Assembly: GCF_036002945.1 (NCBI RefSeq)
Contig: NZ_CP108529.1
Location: 3,596,001 to 3,660,000, forward strand
Reading direction: 5' to 3'
Source: Streptomyces sp. NBC_01224
Lineage (GTDB): Bacteria > Actinomycetota > Actinomycetes > Streptomycetales > Streptomycetaceae
DNA: 64,000 bases
The position numbers and the translations under genes are program-made. Every line of letters begins with the position of its first letter. Position 1 is the first letter of the stretch. Positions 53,231-61,815 of this stretch are shown one piece after another. Below the pieces are notes generated by a model. It worked only from the letters and a program-made list of their open reading frames with translations. It ran no database searches and had not been told where the DNA came from.

Positions 53231-55665
53231 CCCGTCGCCCCCAGCGGTTCCTTGACGTTCTCGGCTCTCTCGTCCGGATCTCTGTTGTCCGGGTAGACGC
53301 CACCCGGGTCCGGGCCGGTGCCGGTGCCGGTGTCCAGACCGAGCAGCAGACGCAGCACCGGCACCACCGCGTCGGCCCTGGCTCCGTCGAGTCGGGGGCC
53401 GAAGCCGGGTGCCGTCGTCCCGGTGGCGGTGGCTGCCGGCCCCCCGGAGGACAGACCGCGCCGTACGAGTTCGCCGAGCGTGCGCCGTACGCCCGCTTCG
53501 TACGCCGAGAAGGTGCGGCGCAACAGGGGCAGCACATCGGCGAAGGTGTCGGCTGGAACCCCGGTGAGCCAGGCGTCGACCAGGCCCAGCAGTCGCTCGT
53601 CGTGGACGAGGAGCATGCCGCCCCCGGCGGCTCCGCCGACGAACCCCTCGATCCAGGCCGCGGCGTCGGCCGGGGGTGTGCCGGGCGAGAGGGCCAGGCC
53701 CATCAGCCGTGCCGCGTCGTCCTCCGCGAGCCGTCCTCCGTCGAGCAGCAGGCGGGCCGCGCGGCCCCGGATGACGCCCGCGACCGTGTCCCGGTCGGCG
53801 AGCTTGTGCAGCACGGCGGTCCAGCGCTCACGCAGCCCGGCCCCGTCAACCGCCTGAACGAATCCGGTGAGCAGCCCGATCGCTCTGTGGACCCCGTCCA
53901 CCCGGCGGCGCAGTTCGACGGCGCCGTCGGCGTCCAGTCCGGTGCAGGCGGGAGGGAGCCCGACGCAGATCCGTTCGGCGAGCCCGGCCGCGACCTCGCC
54001 GAGAGCCGCGGTGTCCGTGGACCGCACGTCGCCGTAGCGCAGGGTGCGGGCCAGCGCAGGCAGGGCGTCGGCGAGATGGCCGACGTCGGCGTCGAGTGCG
54101 GCACGGTCGGCGAGGGCCCGCATCACCACGGGCAGCGCGTCGGGCAGTTCCGCGAGGAGGCAGTGCTCGGCGAGTGCGGTGACCTCGGCGAGTGCGGTCG
54201 CCGAAGCCGCCTGGGTCTCGGCCTTGGCGGTCGCCGCGGCGAGCACGGTGGTGCCCCATGTCCCGGCCTCCGCGACCCGTACGTACAGCTCGGGCTCCCA
54301 GCTCAGCCGCCAGCTCTCCCGGAAGGTGCCGGTACTCGCCCGGCCTGCCACGGGCTCGCCCCAGCCGACGGCGAGGATCCGCAACCGGTGGAGCAGCCGA
54401 CTGCGGGCCGCGTCGGTGTCCTTGCGCAGGTCGAGCTCCACCTCCCGCTCCACAGCCTCCGGTTTGAGCCGGAGCGTGCGCTGCTGTCGGGTGAGGTCGC
54501 GCTGCAGGGGTACGGCGGGGGCGGTGTCCGGCACTTCGCCGAATGTCTCGCCGACTGTCAGCCGGTCCTGTACGAGCGCGAGCGGCACATCGGAGCCTTC
54601 GCACATCACGGCCCGGATCGCATCGGTCGTCTCACTCAGCCCGGCCAGCGGGCGGCCGCGCATGGCGGCGAGGGTCTCGGCGAGCCTGACGGCCTCGATG
54701 ACATGGGCGGAGGAGACGAACCGGTCCTCGTCGCGCAGGAGTCCGGCGACCTTGGTCATCCACCGCTCGATCGGGCGGTCGGCGGTCTCGAAGAGGTGTC
54801 CGTACCAGCCGGGCGAGTCGATGCCCGCCCCGTATCCGCTGTGCCGGGCCAGCCGGCGGTGCGACCAGGGCACCCAGGTCAGCTCGGCCTTGACCTTGGG
54901 CAGCCCCTTGAGCAGGGCCCGATCAGCGGCGAGCGTGGTCCTCGTGATGAGCGCGGGCACATGCCAGGCACCGCAGACGACCGCGATGTCGTCTCCGAAC
55001 TCCTTTACCGCCCCGCGCAGTTGGATACGCATATACGCCTCTCGGACGGTGTCGCGAGGGTGGCCGCCGTCCCCGTACACCTCACGCAGGGCCGTCATCG
55101 CCTCGGCGAGCGCGGCGAACGGCGCCCGCGGGTCGACGGCTTCGCCGCCCTGGGTGCGGTGTTCGACGACGTCCTCCCACCAGCGCTCCGGGTCGTCGTA
55201 ACCCGCCGTCTCGGCCAGTACCCCGATGGGGTCGATCGGGGCATGCGCAGGCGAGCCGACCGTGGACGGCTCCCCGGATCCGTCCCCGTCCACTCCCCCG
55301 TCCGTCTCGCGTTCCGCTGCCTGTGCCATGGCCAGGGAGTTCGCCGCGGGCAGGTCGATGAAGCGGACCGGGACGTCGTGCGCCAGCGCCCAGCGGATCG
55401 CGACCCACTCGGGCGAGAACGCGGCCAGCGGCCAGAACGCCGCCTGTCCCGGGTCGTCGACAGCATGGGCAAGAAGCGCGACCGGTGGCCGCATCTGCTC
55501 GTCGGCGGCCAGCGGCAGCAGTACGTCACCCTCAGGAGGTCCCTCGATCAGCACCGCCCGCGGGTGGGCGGCCTCCAGGGCCGCACGGACGGCTCGGGCC
55601 GAGCCCGGGCCGTGGTGCCGCACTCCCAGCAGCAGCGGTCCGGCGGAACGCACGGCCCGGGTCAT
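53227..55665 (-). CDS. DUF5682 family protein, possible TraB/TIKI-like enzyme
   Basis: About 812 residues. It starts LLLGVRHHGPGSARAVRAAL, then VLIEGPPEGDVLL. Near residue 235 it has VVCGAWHVPALI. His-rich GxRHHGPxS, the acidic VLIEGP and a late GxxH recall the TraB/ChaN/TIKI superfamily, whose conserved His and Glu residues bind metal or catalyse hydrolysis; this is my inference. The rest, about 550 residues, is helical with many Leu/Ala/Arg repeats. It is coupled by ATGA overlaps to both moxR (upstream) and vwa (downstream), so it is the most probable effector or client of that pair. It corresponds in position to E. coli YehM. Confidence 0.85.
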   Translation of the reverse strand: MTRAVRSAGPLLLGVRHHGPGSARAVRAALEAAHPRAVLIEGPPEGDVLLPLAADEQMRPPVALLAHAVDDPGQAAFWPLAAFSPEWVAIRWALAHDVPVRFIDLPAANSLAMAQAAERETDGGVDGDGSGEPSTVGSPAHAPIDPIGVLAETAGYDDPERWWEDVVEHRTQGGEAVDPRAPFAALAEAMTALREVYGDGGHPRDTVREAYMRIQLRGAVKEFGDDIAVVCGAWHVPALITRTTLAADRALLKGLPKVKAELTWVPWSHRRLARHSGYGAGIDSPGWYGHLFETADRPIERWMTKVAGLLRDEDRFVSSAHVIEAVRLAETLAAMRGRPLAGLSETTDAIRAVMCEGSDVPLALVQDRLTVGETFGEVPDTAPAVPLQRDLTRQQRTLRLKPEAVEREVELDLRKDTDAARSRLLHRLRILAVGWGEPVAGRASTGTFRESWRLSWEPELYVRVAEAGTWGTTVLAAATAKAETQAASATALAEVTALAEHCLLAELPDALPVVMRALADRAALDADVGHLADALPALARTLRYGDVRSTDTAALGEVAAGLAERICVGLPPACTGLDADGAVELRRRVDGVHRAIGLLTGFVQAVDGAGLRERWTAVLHKLADRDTVAGVIRGRAARLLLDGGRLAEDDAARLMGLALSPGTPPADAAAWIEGFVGGAAGGGMLLVHDERLLGLVDAWLTGVPADTFADVLPLLRRTFSAYEAGVRRTLGELVRRGLSSGGPAATATGTTAPGFGPRLDGARADAVVPVLRLLLGLDTGTGTGPDPGGVYPDNRDPDERAENVKEPLGATG

Positions 55666-56774
55666 GCGGATACCTCGCGGCAGGCGCGGTAGAAGTCCTT
55701 CCACCCGTCACGCTCCCGGACCACGGTCTCCAGGTACTCCTGCCAGACCACCCGGTCGGCCGCGGGATCGCGGACGACCGCGCCCAGGATGCCCGCCGCC
55801 ACATCACCGGGGTGCAGCACCCCGTCGCCGAAGTGCGCGGCCAGCGCGAGGCCGTTGGTGATGACGGAGATCGCCTCGGCCGTCGACAGCGTCCCCGAGG
55901 GAGACTTGAGCTTGGTGCGGCCGTCGGTGGTGACACCGTCACGCAGCTCGCGGAAGACCGTCACGACGCGCCGGATCTCGGCCATGCCGTCGGGCGCGGC
56001 CGGGAGGTCGAGCGAACGCCCGATCTGGTCGACGCGCCGGGACACGATGTCGACCTCCGCGTCGGGGGTGGCCGGCAGCGGCAGCACGACGGTGTTGAAC
56101 CGGCGGCGCAGCGCGCTGGACAGCTCGTTGACCCCGCGGTCGCGGTCGTTGGCGGTGGCGATGACGTTGAAACCGCGGACCGCCTGGACCTCCTGGCCCA
56201 GTTCGGGGACGGGGAGCGTCTTCTCCGACAGGATCGTGATCAGCGAGTCCTGCACATCGGCGGGGATACGGGTGAGTTCCTCGATCCGCGCGGTCATGCC
56301 GTCGGACATGGCTCGCATGAGCGGACTCGGCACCAGGGCGCCGCGGCTGGGCCCGTGCGCAAGCAGTTGTGCGTAATTCCAGCCGTAGCGGACGGCTTCC
56401 TCCGGGGTGCCCGCCGTGCCCTGGACGAGCAGCGTCGAGTCGCCGCTGACGGCGGCCGCGAGATGCTCGGAGACCCAGGTCTTGGCGGTGCCGGGAACGC
56501 CGAGGAGCAGCAGGGCCCGGTCGGTGGCGAGTGTGGTCACGGCGACTTCGACGAGGCGGCGCGGACCGACGTACTTGGGCGTGATCACCGTGCCGTCCGA
56601 CAGTGCGCCGCCGAGCAGGTAGGTGGCGACGGCCCACGGGGACAGCTGCCAACGGGCGGGCCGCGGACGGTCGTCGGCCGCGGCAAGAGCCTTCAGCTCA
56701 TGAGCGAAGGCATCCTCGGCATGCGGTCGCAGGGCCTGTACGCCAGCGGCGGCGGTGGTTTCGGACACGGTCAT
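55662..56774 (-). CDS. MoxR-type AAA+ ATPase
   Basis: About 370 residues. Walker A is LLLGVPGTAKTWVSEHLAAA (near residue 95). The MoxR insert region AHGPSRGALVPSPLMRAMSD, IEELTRIPADVQDSLITILS, sensor 1 GFNVIATANDRDRG and the sensor 2/arginine region (LSSALRRRFN) are all present. MoxR proteins act as chaperones, often with VWA partners. The ATG at 56774 has GGAGGGGG six bases upstream. It is the first gene of moxR-DUF5682-vwa and corresponds in content to E. coli YehL. Its stop overlaps the DUF5682 start. Confidence 0.92.
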   Translation of the reverse strand: MTVSETTAAAGVQALRPHAEDAFAHELKALAAADDRPRPARWQLSPWAVATYLLGGALSDGTVITPKYVGPRRLVEVAVTTLATDRALLLLGVPGTAKTWVSEHLAAAVSGDSTLLVQGTAGTPEEAVRYGWNYAQLLAHGPSRGALVPSPLMRAMSDGMTARIEELTRIPADVQDSLITILSEKTLPVPELGQEVQAVRGFNVIATANDRDRGVNELSSALRRRFNTVVLPLPATPDAEVDIVSRRVDQIGRSLDLPAAPDGMAEIRRVVTVFRELRDGVTTDGRTKLKSPSGTLSTAEAISVITNGLALAAHFGDGVLHPGDVAAGILGAVVRDPAADRVVWQEYLETVVRERDGWKDFYRACREVSA

Positions 56775-56885
56775 GGATCCCCCTCCAGATCGGTCGACCT
56801 GATGTGGTTTCCACCGTGCACCATGGCACTGACAATCGGCCCCGCCCGCAGGTCAGGGCCGATTCAGCGGCTACGGGCGGAGCGT

Positions 56886-57323
56886 TCAGCCGGTCACCGG
56901 CGAGACCGCGACGCAGCCGCCCGCAGTGACGAGGCCCTCGCCCTTGGCCTCCTTGATGACCTTGCCCTTGTGGGTGATCGAGCAGGTGACATCGGCCCCG
57001 TCCTCGTCCAGGGCTATCGGCATGACGGCGGGCGGCATGATTCCGCGCAGCGTGACGGTCTTCCGCCACGGCAGCTTGGGGGACTTGACCGTCTCGATCT
57101 CCGGGTCCATGGCCTTGCCGCCGCCCGCGTGGAACTGAATCTCGTCCACGCTCGTGCCGGTGACCTCGTAGGTGACTTCGTACGTCTCGTCCACGGCCTT
57201 GTCCACCTGGTCGACGGTCTCGGAGCAGGCGCCGAGGCCCACGGCGAGACCGAGGGCGACGGCGGCGCAGACGGCCGTCCGAATGGTGCGGACGTTGCGG
57301 ATGTTACGGACGGTGCGGTTCAT
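56886..57323 (-). CDS. MmpS-like lipoprotein
   Basis: 145 residues. The signal peptide ends with a lipobox (AVGLGACSE, Cys33). The mature domain (YEVTGTSVDEIQFHAGGG, LPWRKTVTLRG, then VTCSITHKGKVIKEAKG) has the beta-sandwich pattern of MmpS-type accessory proteins. The N-terminus carries a curious basic repeat (RNIRNVRTIRT). It lies upstream of moxR with a 111-bp gap, between the two arms of the cluster, and could be transcribed with moxR. The ATG at 57323 has GGGGGG seven bases upstream. Its place in the system is unknown. Confidence 0.82.
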   Translation of the reverse strand: MNRTVRNIRNVRTIRTAVCAAVALGLAVGLGACSETVDQVDKAVDETYEVTYEVTGTSVDEIQFHAGGGKAMDPEIETVKSPKLPWRKTVTLRGIMPPAVMPIALDEDGADVTCSITHKGKVIKEAKGEGLVTAGGCVAVSPVTG

Positions 57324-57483
57324 CAGCGGATCCCCCCGGATTCAAAGGTCTGGAGTTCGCAGAGAATCGCAAAGGGCGGGTAAAGTCAAGCGGTATGCAT
57401 GACGGCAAATCAGCAGGTCAGGATGATTGTCAGTGGTGCGTTCTACCGTCGTTCCCATGCTGCTATCTCACGGGGGAGAACCC

Positions 57484-58908
57484 TTGCGCACCGCCGACCC
57501 GGCGGCGCGCTGGACGGTGGAGCAGGTCCTGGCCCTGGCTCCTGACGAGACGTCACGCAAGGCGGGGAGCAAGCTCGGTTCGGCCGGTCCGTGGTTGGGC
57601 GCCGGGTGTGACGGTTCGGGTGCGGTGTGGGGTCTGTGCAAGGGGAGCGGGAGCAAGCCGTATCAAACGGTGGTGGACACCACCGGTCCTGCCTACAAGT
57701 GCAGTTGCCCCAGCCGGAAGTTCCCGTGCAAGCACGCACTGGGTCTGCTGCTGGTCCGGGCATCCGGCGATTCGGCCCTGCCCGCCGGCGAGGTGCCGGA
57801 CTGGGCCGGTGAGTGGCTGACGGGTCGTCGCAAGCGCGCGGCGGACAAGGGGGAGAAGGGCGGGCCGACGGCGGGCGGTGCCTCGGCCGCGGGCCCGGCC
57901 GACCCGGAGGCCGCCCGGCGGCGCGCCGAGCGCCGGGCCGCGCGGATCACCGGCGGTGCGCAGGAGCTGGAGCAGCGGCTGACGGATCTGCTGCGCGGCG
58001 GTCTGGCAGCGGCCGATCAGTCGGGGTACGGGCTGTGGGAGGAGACGGCAGCCCGTATGGTAGACGCCCAGGCTCCCGGCCTGGCCGCCCGTGTACGGGA
58101 GTTGGGCTCCATCCCGGCGTCCGGGCCGGGCTGGCCGGTGCGGCTGCTGGAGGAGTGCGCGCTGCTGCATCTGCTGGACAGCGCGTGGCTGGGGATCGAC
58201 CGGCTGCCGGAGCCACTGGCGGCCACGGTCCGTACCCGCGTGGGGCTGACCGCCCCCGCCGAGGGCCCACCAATCCGCGACCACTGGCTGGTCCTCGCCC
58301 AGTACGACACCCCGGACGGCAAGATCGTCACGCGCCGCATCTGGCTGTACGGGAGGGACTCGGGCCGCACGGCTCTGCTGCTCTCCTTCGGGGCAGCCGG
58401 GCGCACCCCTGGGCTGGCAATGCCGGTGGGCGTCACGATCGACGCCGAGATCACGCTCCATCCGGGCGCCGGCCGGCTACGGGCGGAGCTGGGCGGGCAG
58501 TTCGGTGTTCCGTCACCGACCGGTACGCCACCGCCGGGCGGTACGGCGGCGGCCGCGATCGGTGCGTACGGAGACGCCCTGCTGGACGATCCCTGGCTGG
58601 ACGCCTGGCCGGTGACACTGCGCGAGGTCATACCCGTGCCGTCCGGGGACGGCTGGCAGCTGGTCGATGCGGCGGGCGATGCGGCCCTGCCCGTCGCCCC
58701 TGCGGCGCTGTCCCGGCCCGGCCTGTGGAAGCTCGTCGCGCTCTCCGGCGGCTCGCCCATCACGGTCTTCGGCGAATGCGGCCACCGAGGATTCGACCCG
58801 CTCGCGGCCTGGTCCACGGACACGAACGCCGGAGCTTGCGGAGTCGATTCCGACGGCGTCGGGATCAGCAGCGTCGTCACGACGTCCGAGACCGTGCCGC
58901 TCATCTGA
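57484..58908 (+). CDS. SWIM zinc-finger protein
   Basis: About 474 residues with TTG start. The SWIM motif CxCx(n)CxH is clear: YKCSCPSRKFPCKHALGLLL (residues 60-80). The region before it (TVEQVLALAPDETSRKAGSK) is also conserved. After a basic Gly/Ala linker there is a helical domain and a long C-terminal beta-rich part. SWIM domains bind DNA or proteins. TTG 57484 has GGGGGAG five bases upstream, and codon bias begins there; ATG 57457 has no ribosome site. It is divergent from the MoxR arm and is followed at 22 bp by the DUF5691 gene. E. coli YehQ is the proposed equivalent. Confidence 0.85.
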   Translation: MRTADPAARWTVEQVLALAPDETSRKAGSKLGSAGPWLGAGCDGSGAVWGLCKGSGSKPYQTVVDTTGPAYKCSCPSRKFPCKHALGLLLVRASGDSALPAGEVPDWAGEWLTGRRKRAADKGEKGGPTAGGASAAGPADPEAARRRAERRAARITGGAQELEQRLTDLLRGGLAAADQSGYGLWEETAARMVDAQAPGLAARVRELGSIPASGPGWPVRLLEECALLHLLDSAWLGIDRLPEPLAATVRTRVGLTAPAEGPPIRDHWLVLAQYDTPDGKIVTRRIWLYGRDSGRTALLLSFGAAGRTPGLAMPVGVTIDAEITLHPGAGRLRAELGGQFGVPSPTGTPPPGGTAAAAIGAYGDALLDDPWLDAWPVTLREVIPVPSGDGWQLVDAAGDAALPVAPAALSRPGLWKLVALSGGSPITVFGECGHRGFDPLAAWSTDTNAGACGVDSDGVGISSVVTTSETVPLI

Positions 58909-58930
58909 CGTTGGATTCGAAGGGGGACCG

Positions 58931-60523
58931 ATGTCTCGCACCGTCACACCCGCGCCCTGGGAAGAGCTCGTCACCGCGGCGCTTCTCGGCACCGACCGCC
59001 GCCCGGCCGAGGGAGGCGGCGGACCGGGCGGACTTCTGGACGCGGCGGCGCTCCACACCGTGCAGCGCAGAGCGGGGCTGCTGCCCGCCTCCGCGGCCGC
59101 CCGGCCCGAGCCGGCGCCCGCAGACCCGCGGCCGCCGCTGCCCCCGGCCGCGCAGCGCAGGCTCGCCCAGCTGCTCGCGGACCGGTCGGCGCCGAGCGGC
59201 TCGGGCGGCCGGCGGGGTACGGCTCCTGATCTCACGGAGCTGATCCCCCAGTGGCTGGCCACCGCCAATCAGCACGGCTACCGGGCCCCGGCCGCGTTGC
59301 TCCCGTCCCTGCTGGACGCGGCCAGGTCCCGTAGCGACCTGCGGCCGCAGGCCCTGGCCTTCGCCGGGCCGCGCGGGCTGTGGCTGGCCGGGCTGAACCC
59401 CGAGTGGAAGTTCGCGCTGCGCGGCTCGTCCGGCGGCTCGTTGCCGCCGGACGCCAGGGAGCCGGAAGCGGCCGCCCGGCTGTGGGAGGAGGGCCTGTTC
59501 GCCGAACGGGTCGCCCTGCTCGGGGCCGTACGGGCACACGATCCCGCTGAAGCGCTCGCGCTGCTCGCCACCACATGGACCACCGAGCGCGCCGAGGACC
59601 GGCTGATGTTTCTCGACTCGCTGCGCACCGGACTGTCCGGAGTGGATGAGACCTTCCTGGAACAGGCGCTCTCCGACCGCAGTCGCAATGTCCGTTCAAC
59701 TGCTGCCGAACTGCTGTCGGCGCTGCCGGAGTCGGCGTTCGCCGAGCGGATGGCGGGCCGCGCGATGTCCTGTGTGAGCCCGGACCTCACCGGCGACGAG
59801 GCCTCCGTCGCCGTGGAGGCACCGCATGAATGCGATGCGTCGATGGAGCGCGACGGCGTGGTGGCGGTGCCGCCGTCCGGGCGGGGCGAACGGTCCTGGT
59901 GGCTCGGCCAGTTGGTGGAGGCGGCCCCCCTGGCCACCTGGCCGGTGCGGTTCGGTGGCCGCGCCGCACAGGCGATCGTCGGCCTGCCGGTGGCCGACGG
60001 CTGGACCGAGGAACTGCACGCGGCATGGTGCCGGGCAGCAGTGCGGCAGCGGGATCCGGAGTGGGCCCGCGCGCTGCTCGGCGCCCCGTCCATCCCCCCG
60101 TCGAACGGCCCCGGTACGGCGTCGCTCGCCGAGCGGTCGAAACTGCTCGCCATACTTCCCGCAGCCGAACGGGCCGAATGGGTGGCCGGCTTCATCGCGG
60201 CGCACGGACTGTCGGAGGCCTTCCAGTTGCTGGGGGTCTGCCCGACACCCTGGGCCGGACCACTCGGCCGCTCGGTCGTCGACGCCCTGGACATCGCCCG
60301 GGACGCGGGCAGCTATCCCTGGAGTTTCAGCGGCGTGATGGGCCTCGCCGAGCGCTGCCTGAACCCGGCCGAGGCGGACCGCCTGGAGGTCCTCACCACC
60401 ACCCCGGACGAACCGGAGGACGCCTCACCGGGCGCGAACGGCTACTGGTCGGAGGCATTCCAACGGCTGGTCTCCACGCTGCGGCTGCGCTCGGCGATGG
60501 ACCTGGAACTGATACCGGGCTGA
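58931..60523 (+). CDS. DUF5691 family protein with HEAT-like helical repeats
   Basis: About 530 residues, soluble. It begins TPAPWEELVTAALLGTDRRP, a conserved opening of the family, and ends SEAFQRLVSTLRLRSAMDLE. The middle contains paired helices such as DRLMFLDSLRTGLSGVDETF, LSDRSRNVRSTAAELLSAL and FAERMAGRAMSCVSPDLTG, which look like HEAT/ARM repeats for protein binding. It lies 22 bp after the SWIM gene, with a good ribosome site (AGGGGGACCG before ATG 58931). It probably acts as a scaffold with the SWIM, MoxR and VWA proteins; this is inferred from co-occurrence. Confidence 0.85.
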   Translation: MSRTVTPAPWEELVTAALLGTDRRPAEGGGGPGGLLDAAALHTVQRRAGLLPASAAARPEPAPADPRPPLPPAAQRRLAQLLADRSAPSGSGGRRGTAPDLTELIPQWLATANQHGYRAPAALLPSLLDAARSRSDLRPQALAFAGPRGLWLAGLNPEWKFALRGSSGGSLPPDAREPEAAARLWEEGLFAERVALLGAVRAHDPAEALALLATTWTTERAEDRLMFLDSLRTGLSGVDETFLEQALSDRSRNVRSTAAELLSALPESAFAERMAGRAMSCVSPDLTGDEASVAVEAPHECDASMERDGVVAVPPSGRGERSWWLGQLVEAAPLATWPVRFGGRAAQAIVGLPVADGWTEELHAAWCRAAVRQRDPEWARALLGAPSIPPSNGPGTASLAERSKLLAILPAAERAEWVAGFIAAHGLSEAFQLLGVCPTPWAGPLGRSVVDALDIARDAGSYPWSFSGVMGLAERCLNPAEADRLEVLTTTPDEPEDASPGANGYWSEAFQRLVSTLRLRSAMDLELIPG

Positions 60524-60992
60524 GGGGGATCGGCGGACTCCGGCCCGAGGGGAATCGGCAGGAACCGGGCTCCTGGGCGGGGGCCAGGGTCCCGGAGGGA
60601 CCGGAGCCCGAGTGGCGCCGGATCCCGAGAGCCGAGTGTCCGGCGGGGGCCGGCGGCCGGCCTCGGTCACCCGGTCCCGGGCAAGCGGCACGGGCGCGCC
60701 GGGGGCCTGGGAGGGCCGGGAGGGGCCGGAGACTCGAGGACAAGTGTCCGACAGGCGCCGGGGCCCGGGGCGGGGCTGGGCGGAGGCCCGGGCCAGGTGT
60801 CCGGCGGGACCAGTGGCCGATCCCAGGCACCCGGCCCCCGGCGCAGCCCGCAGAGTCGGCCGCAGGCAGTGGCTCGGGGCAAGCAACTCCAGGGGCAATC
60901 GGCCCCCGCCGGCCACCCCCGCGCAGCCGTCACCCGGTACACCGCCGCGGGCAGACGGGCCTGTCAGCCCGCTGCCTTGCGGTGGGGAGAGG
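60524..60992. other. Gene-free, G-rich stretch with scattered GTGTCCG motifs
   Basis: 469 bp with very high GC and no convincing gene in any frame. The motif GTGTCCG with a following purine-rich run recurs at about 60637, 60744 and 60798 in imperfect longer repeats. It may be degenerate repeat sequence. I see no clear terminator for the DUF5691 gene. Confidence 0.45.
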
Positions 60993-61406
60993 TCAGGCTT
61001 CCGCGTGGTGGCGGACGTTCGCGTTGACCCAGTCGACGATCGACGTCGTCGTCGCACCCGGGGTGAAGATCTCCGCGACGCCCTGGTCCTTCAGCGGTGC
61101 GATGTCCGCCTCCGGGATGATGCCGCCGCCGAAGACCTTGATGTCCTCCGCCTCACGCTCCTTCAGCAGCTCGATCACCTTGGCGAAGAGCGTGTTGTGC
61201 GCACCGGAGAGGATCGAGAGGCCGATCGCGTCGGCGTCCTCCTGGATCGCGGTGTCCACGATCTGCTCGGGCGTCTGGTGGAGCCCGGTGTAGATGACCT
61301 CCATACCGGCGTCGCGCAGCGCCCGCGCGATCACCTTGGCCCCGCGATCATGGCCGTCCAGGCCTGGCTTGGCCACCACCACACGGATCGGACCGGTCAC
61401 ACCCAT
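60993..61406 (-). CDS. icmB: Isobutyryl-CoA mutase small (B12-binding) subunit
   Basis: About 137 residues, exactly the size of Streptomyces IcmB. The cobalamin motif DxHxxG is in [18 protein letters not shown], followed by LSILSGAHN and [19 protein letters not shown], the Rossmann-type B12 site. With the large subunit IcmA (not in this window) it interconverts isobutyryl-CoA and n-butyryl-CoA. The ATG at 61406 has GGAGG five bases upstream; ATG 61418 is an alternative. The gene is divergent from a lipase. Confidence 0.92.
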   Translation of the reverse strand: MGVTGPIRVVVAKPGLDGHDRGAKVIARALRDAGMEVIYTGLHQTPEQIVDTAIQEDADAIGLSILSGAHNTLFAKVIELLKEREAEDIKVFGGGIIPEADIAPLKDQGVAEIFTPGATTTSIVDWVNANVRHHAEA

Positions 61407-61610
61407 CACTGCCTCCACATGCGTCTCCCGTGCCTGAAGGGCCGGGGATGTGAACGAACGTTATCGACAGCATCCCGCAACCCGCCGTTTCGCGGTGGAC
61501 GGGGAGGGGGAAATCACACGTGGGACATGTTCACCGGGCGCCGTTCCCGCTTGACGCGGCACACCTGCCGTGCGGGACCGGCCGCCAGGGGAGCCGCCAA
61601 GAGGTCGCCG

Positions 61611-61647
61611 TACCACCGCGCCGCCAGCCGCGCGGCACGGTGGTACG
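61611..61647 (+). other. Hairpin 1 upstream of the lipase gene
   Basis: Arms 61611-61625 and 61633-61647 match at 14 of 15 positions, with a 7-nt loop. Confidence 0.75.
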
Positions 61648-61702
61648 GGCTGCCGATCGTTCGCCGGTCACCACCGGTGAACAGAAGCCTGCGAATCGGA
61701 GC

Positions 61703-61730
61703 CGAACCCCGGCCGGATGGCCGGGGTTCG
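61703..61730 (+). other. Hairpin 2 upstream of the lipase gene, 12-bp perfect stem, GGAT loop
   Basis: 61703-61714 pairs exactly with 61719-61730. It is 86 bp before the lipase ATG, within the expected leader. The position would suit an attenuator or the terminator of a small RNA. Confidence 0.75.
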
Positions 61731-61815
61731 CCCGCCCGTACCTCCGCAACGGCACCCCATGAGGGCATACGGGGACCGGAGCCGCCTCCCCGCTTGCCGA
61801 AGCAGGAGGTCGGCC

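Larger units (their letters stand above)
61407..61815. other. Structured gene-free region between icmB and the lipase
   Basis: 409 bp without a credible gene but with two strong hairpins (listed separately) and a long-range inverted pair (GTTCACCGG near 61528 and CCGGTGAAC near 61663-61682). It may hold a small RNA or a structured 5' leader of the lipase gene. Confidence 0.5.

Noticed and set aside
60425..61057. 210-codon open frame on the minus strand after DUF5691
   Set aside because: Arg/Pro-rich with poor codon bias; an artefact of high GC content and overlaps icmB.
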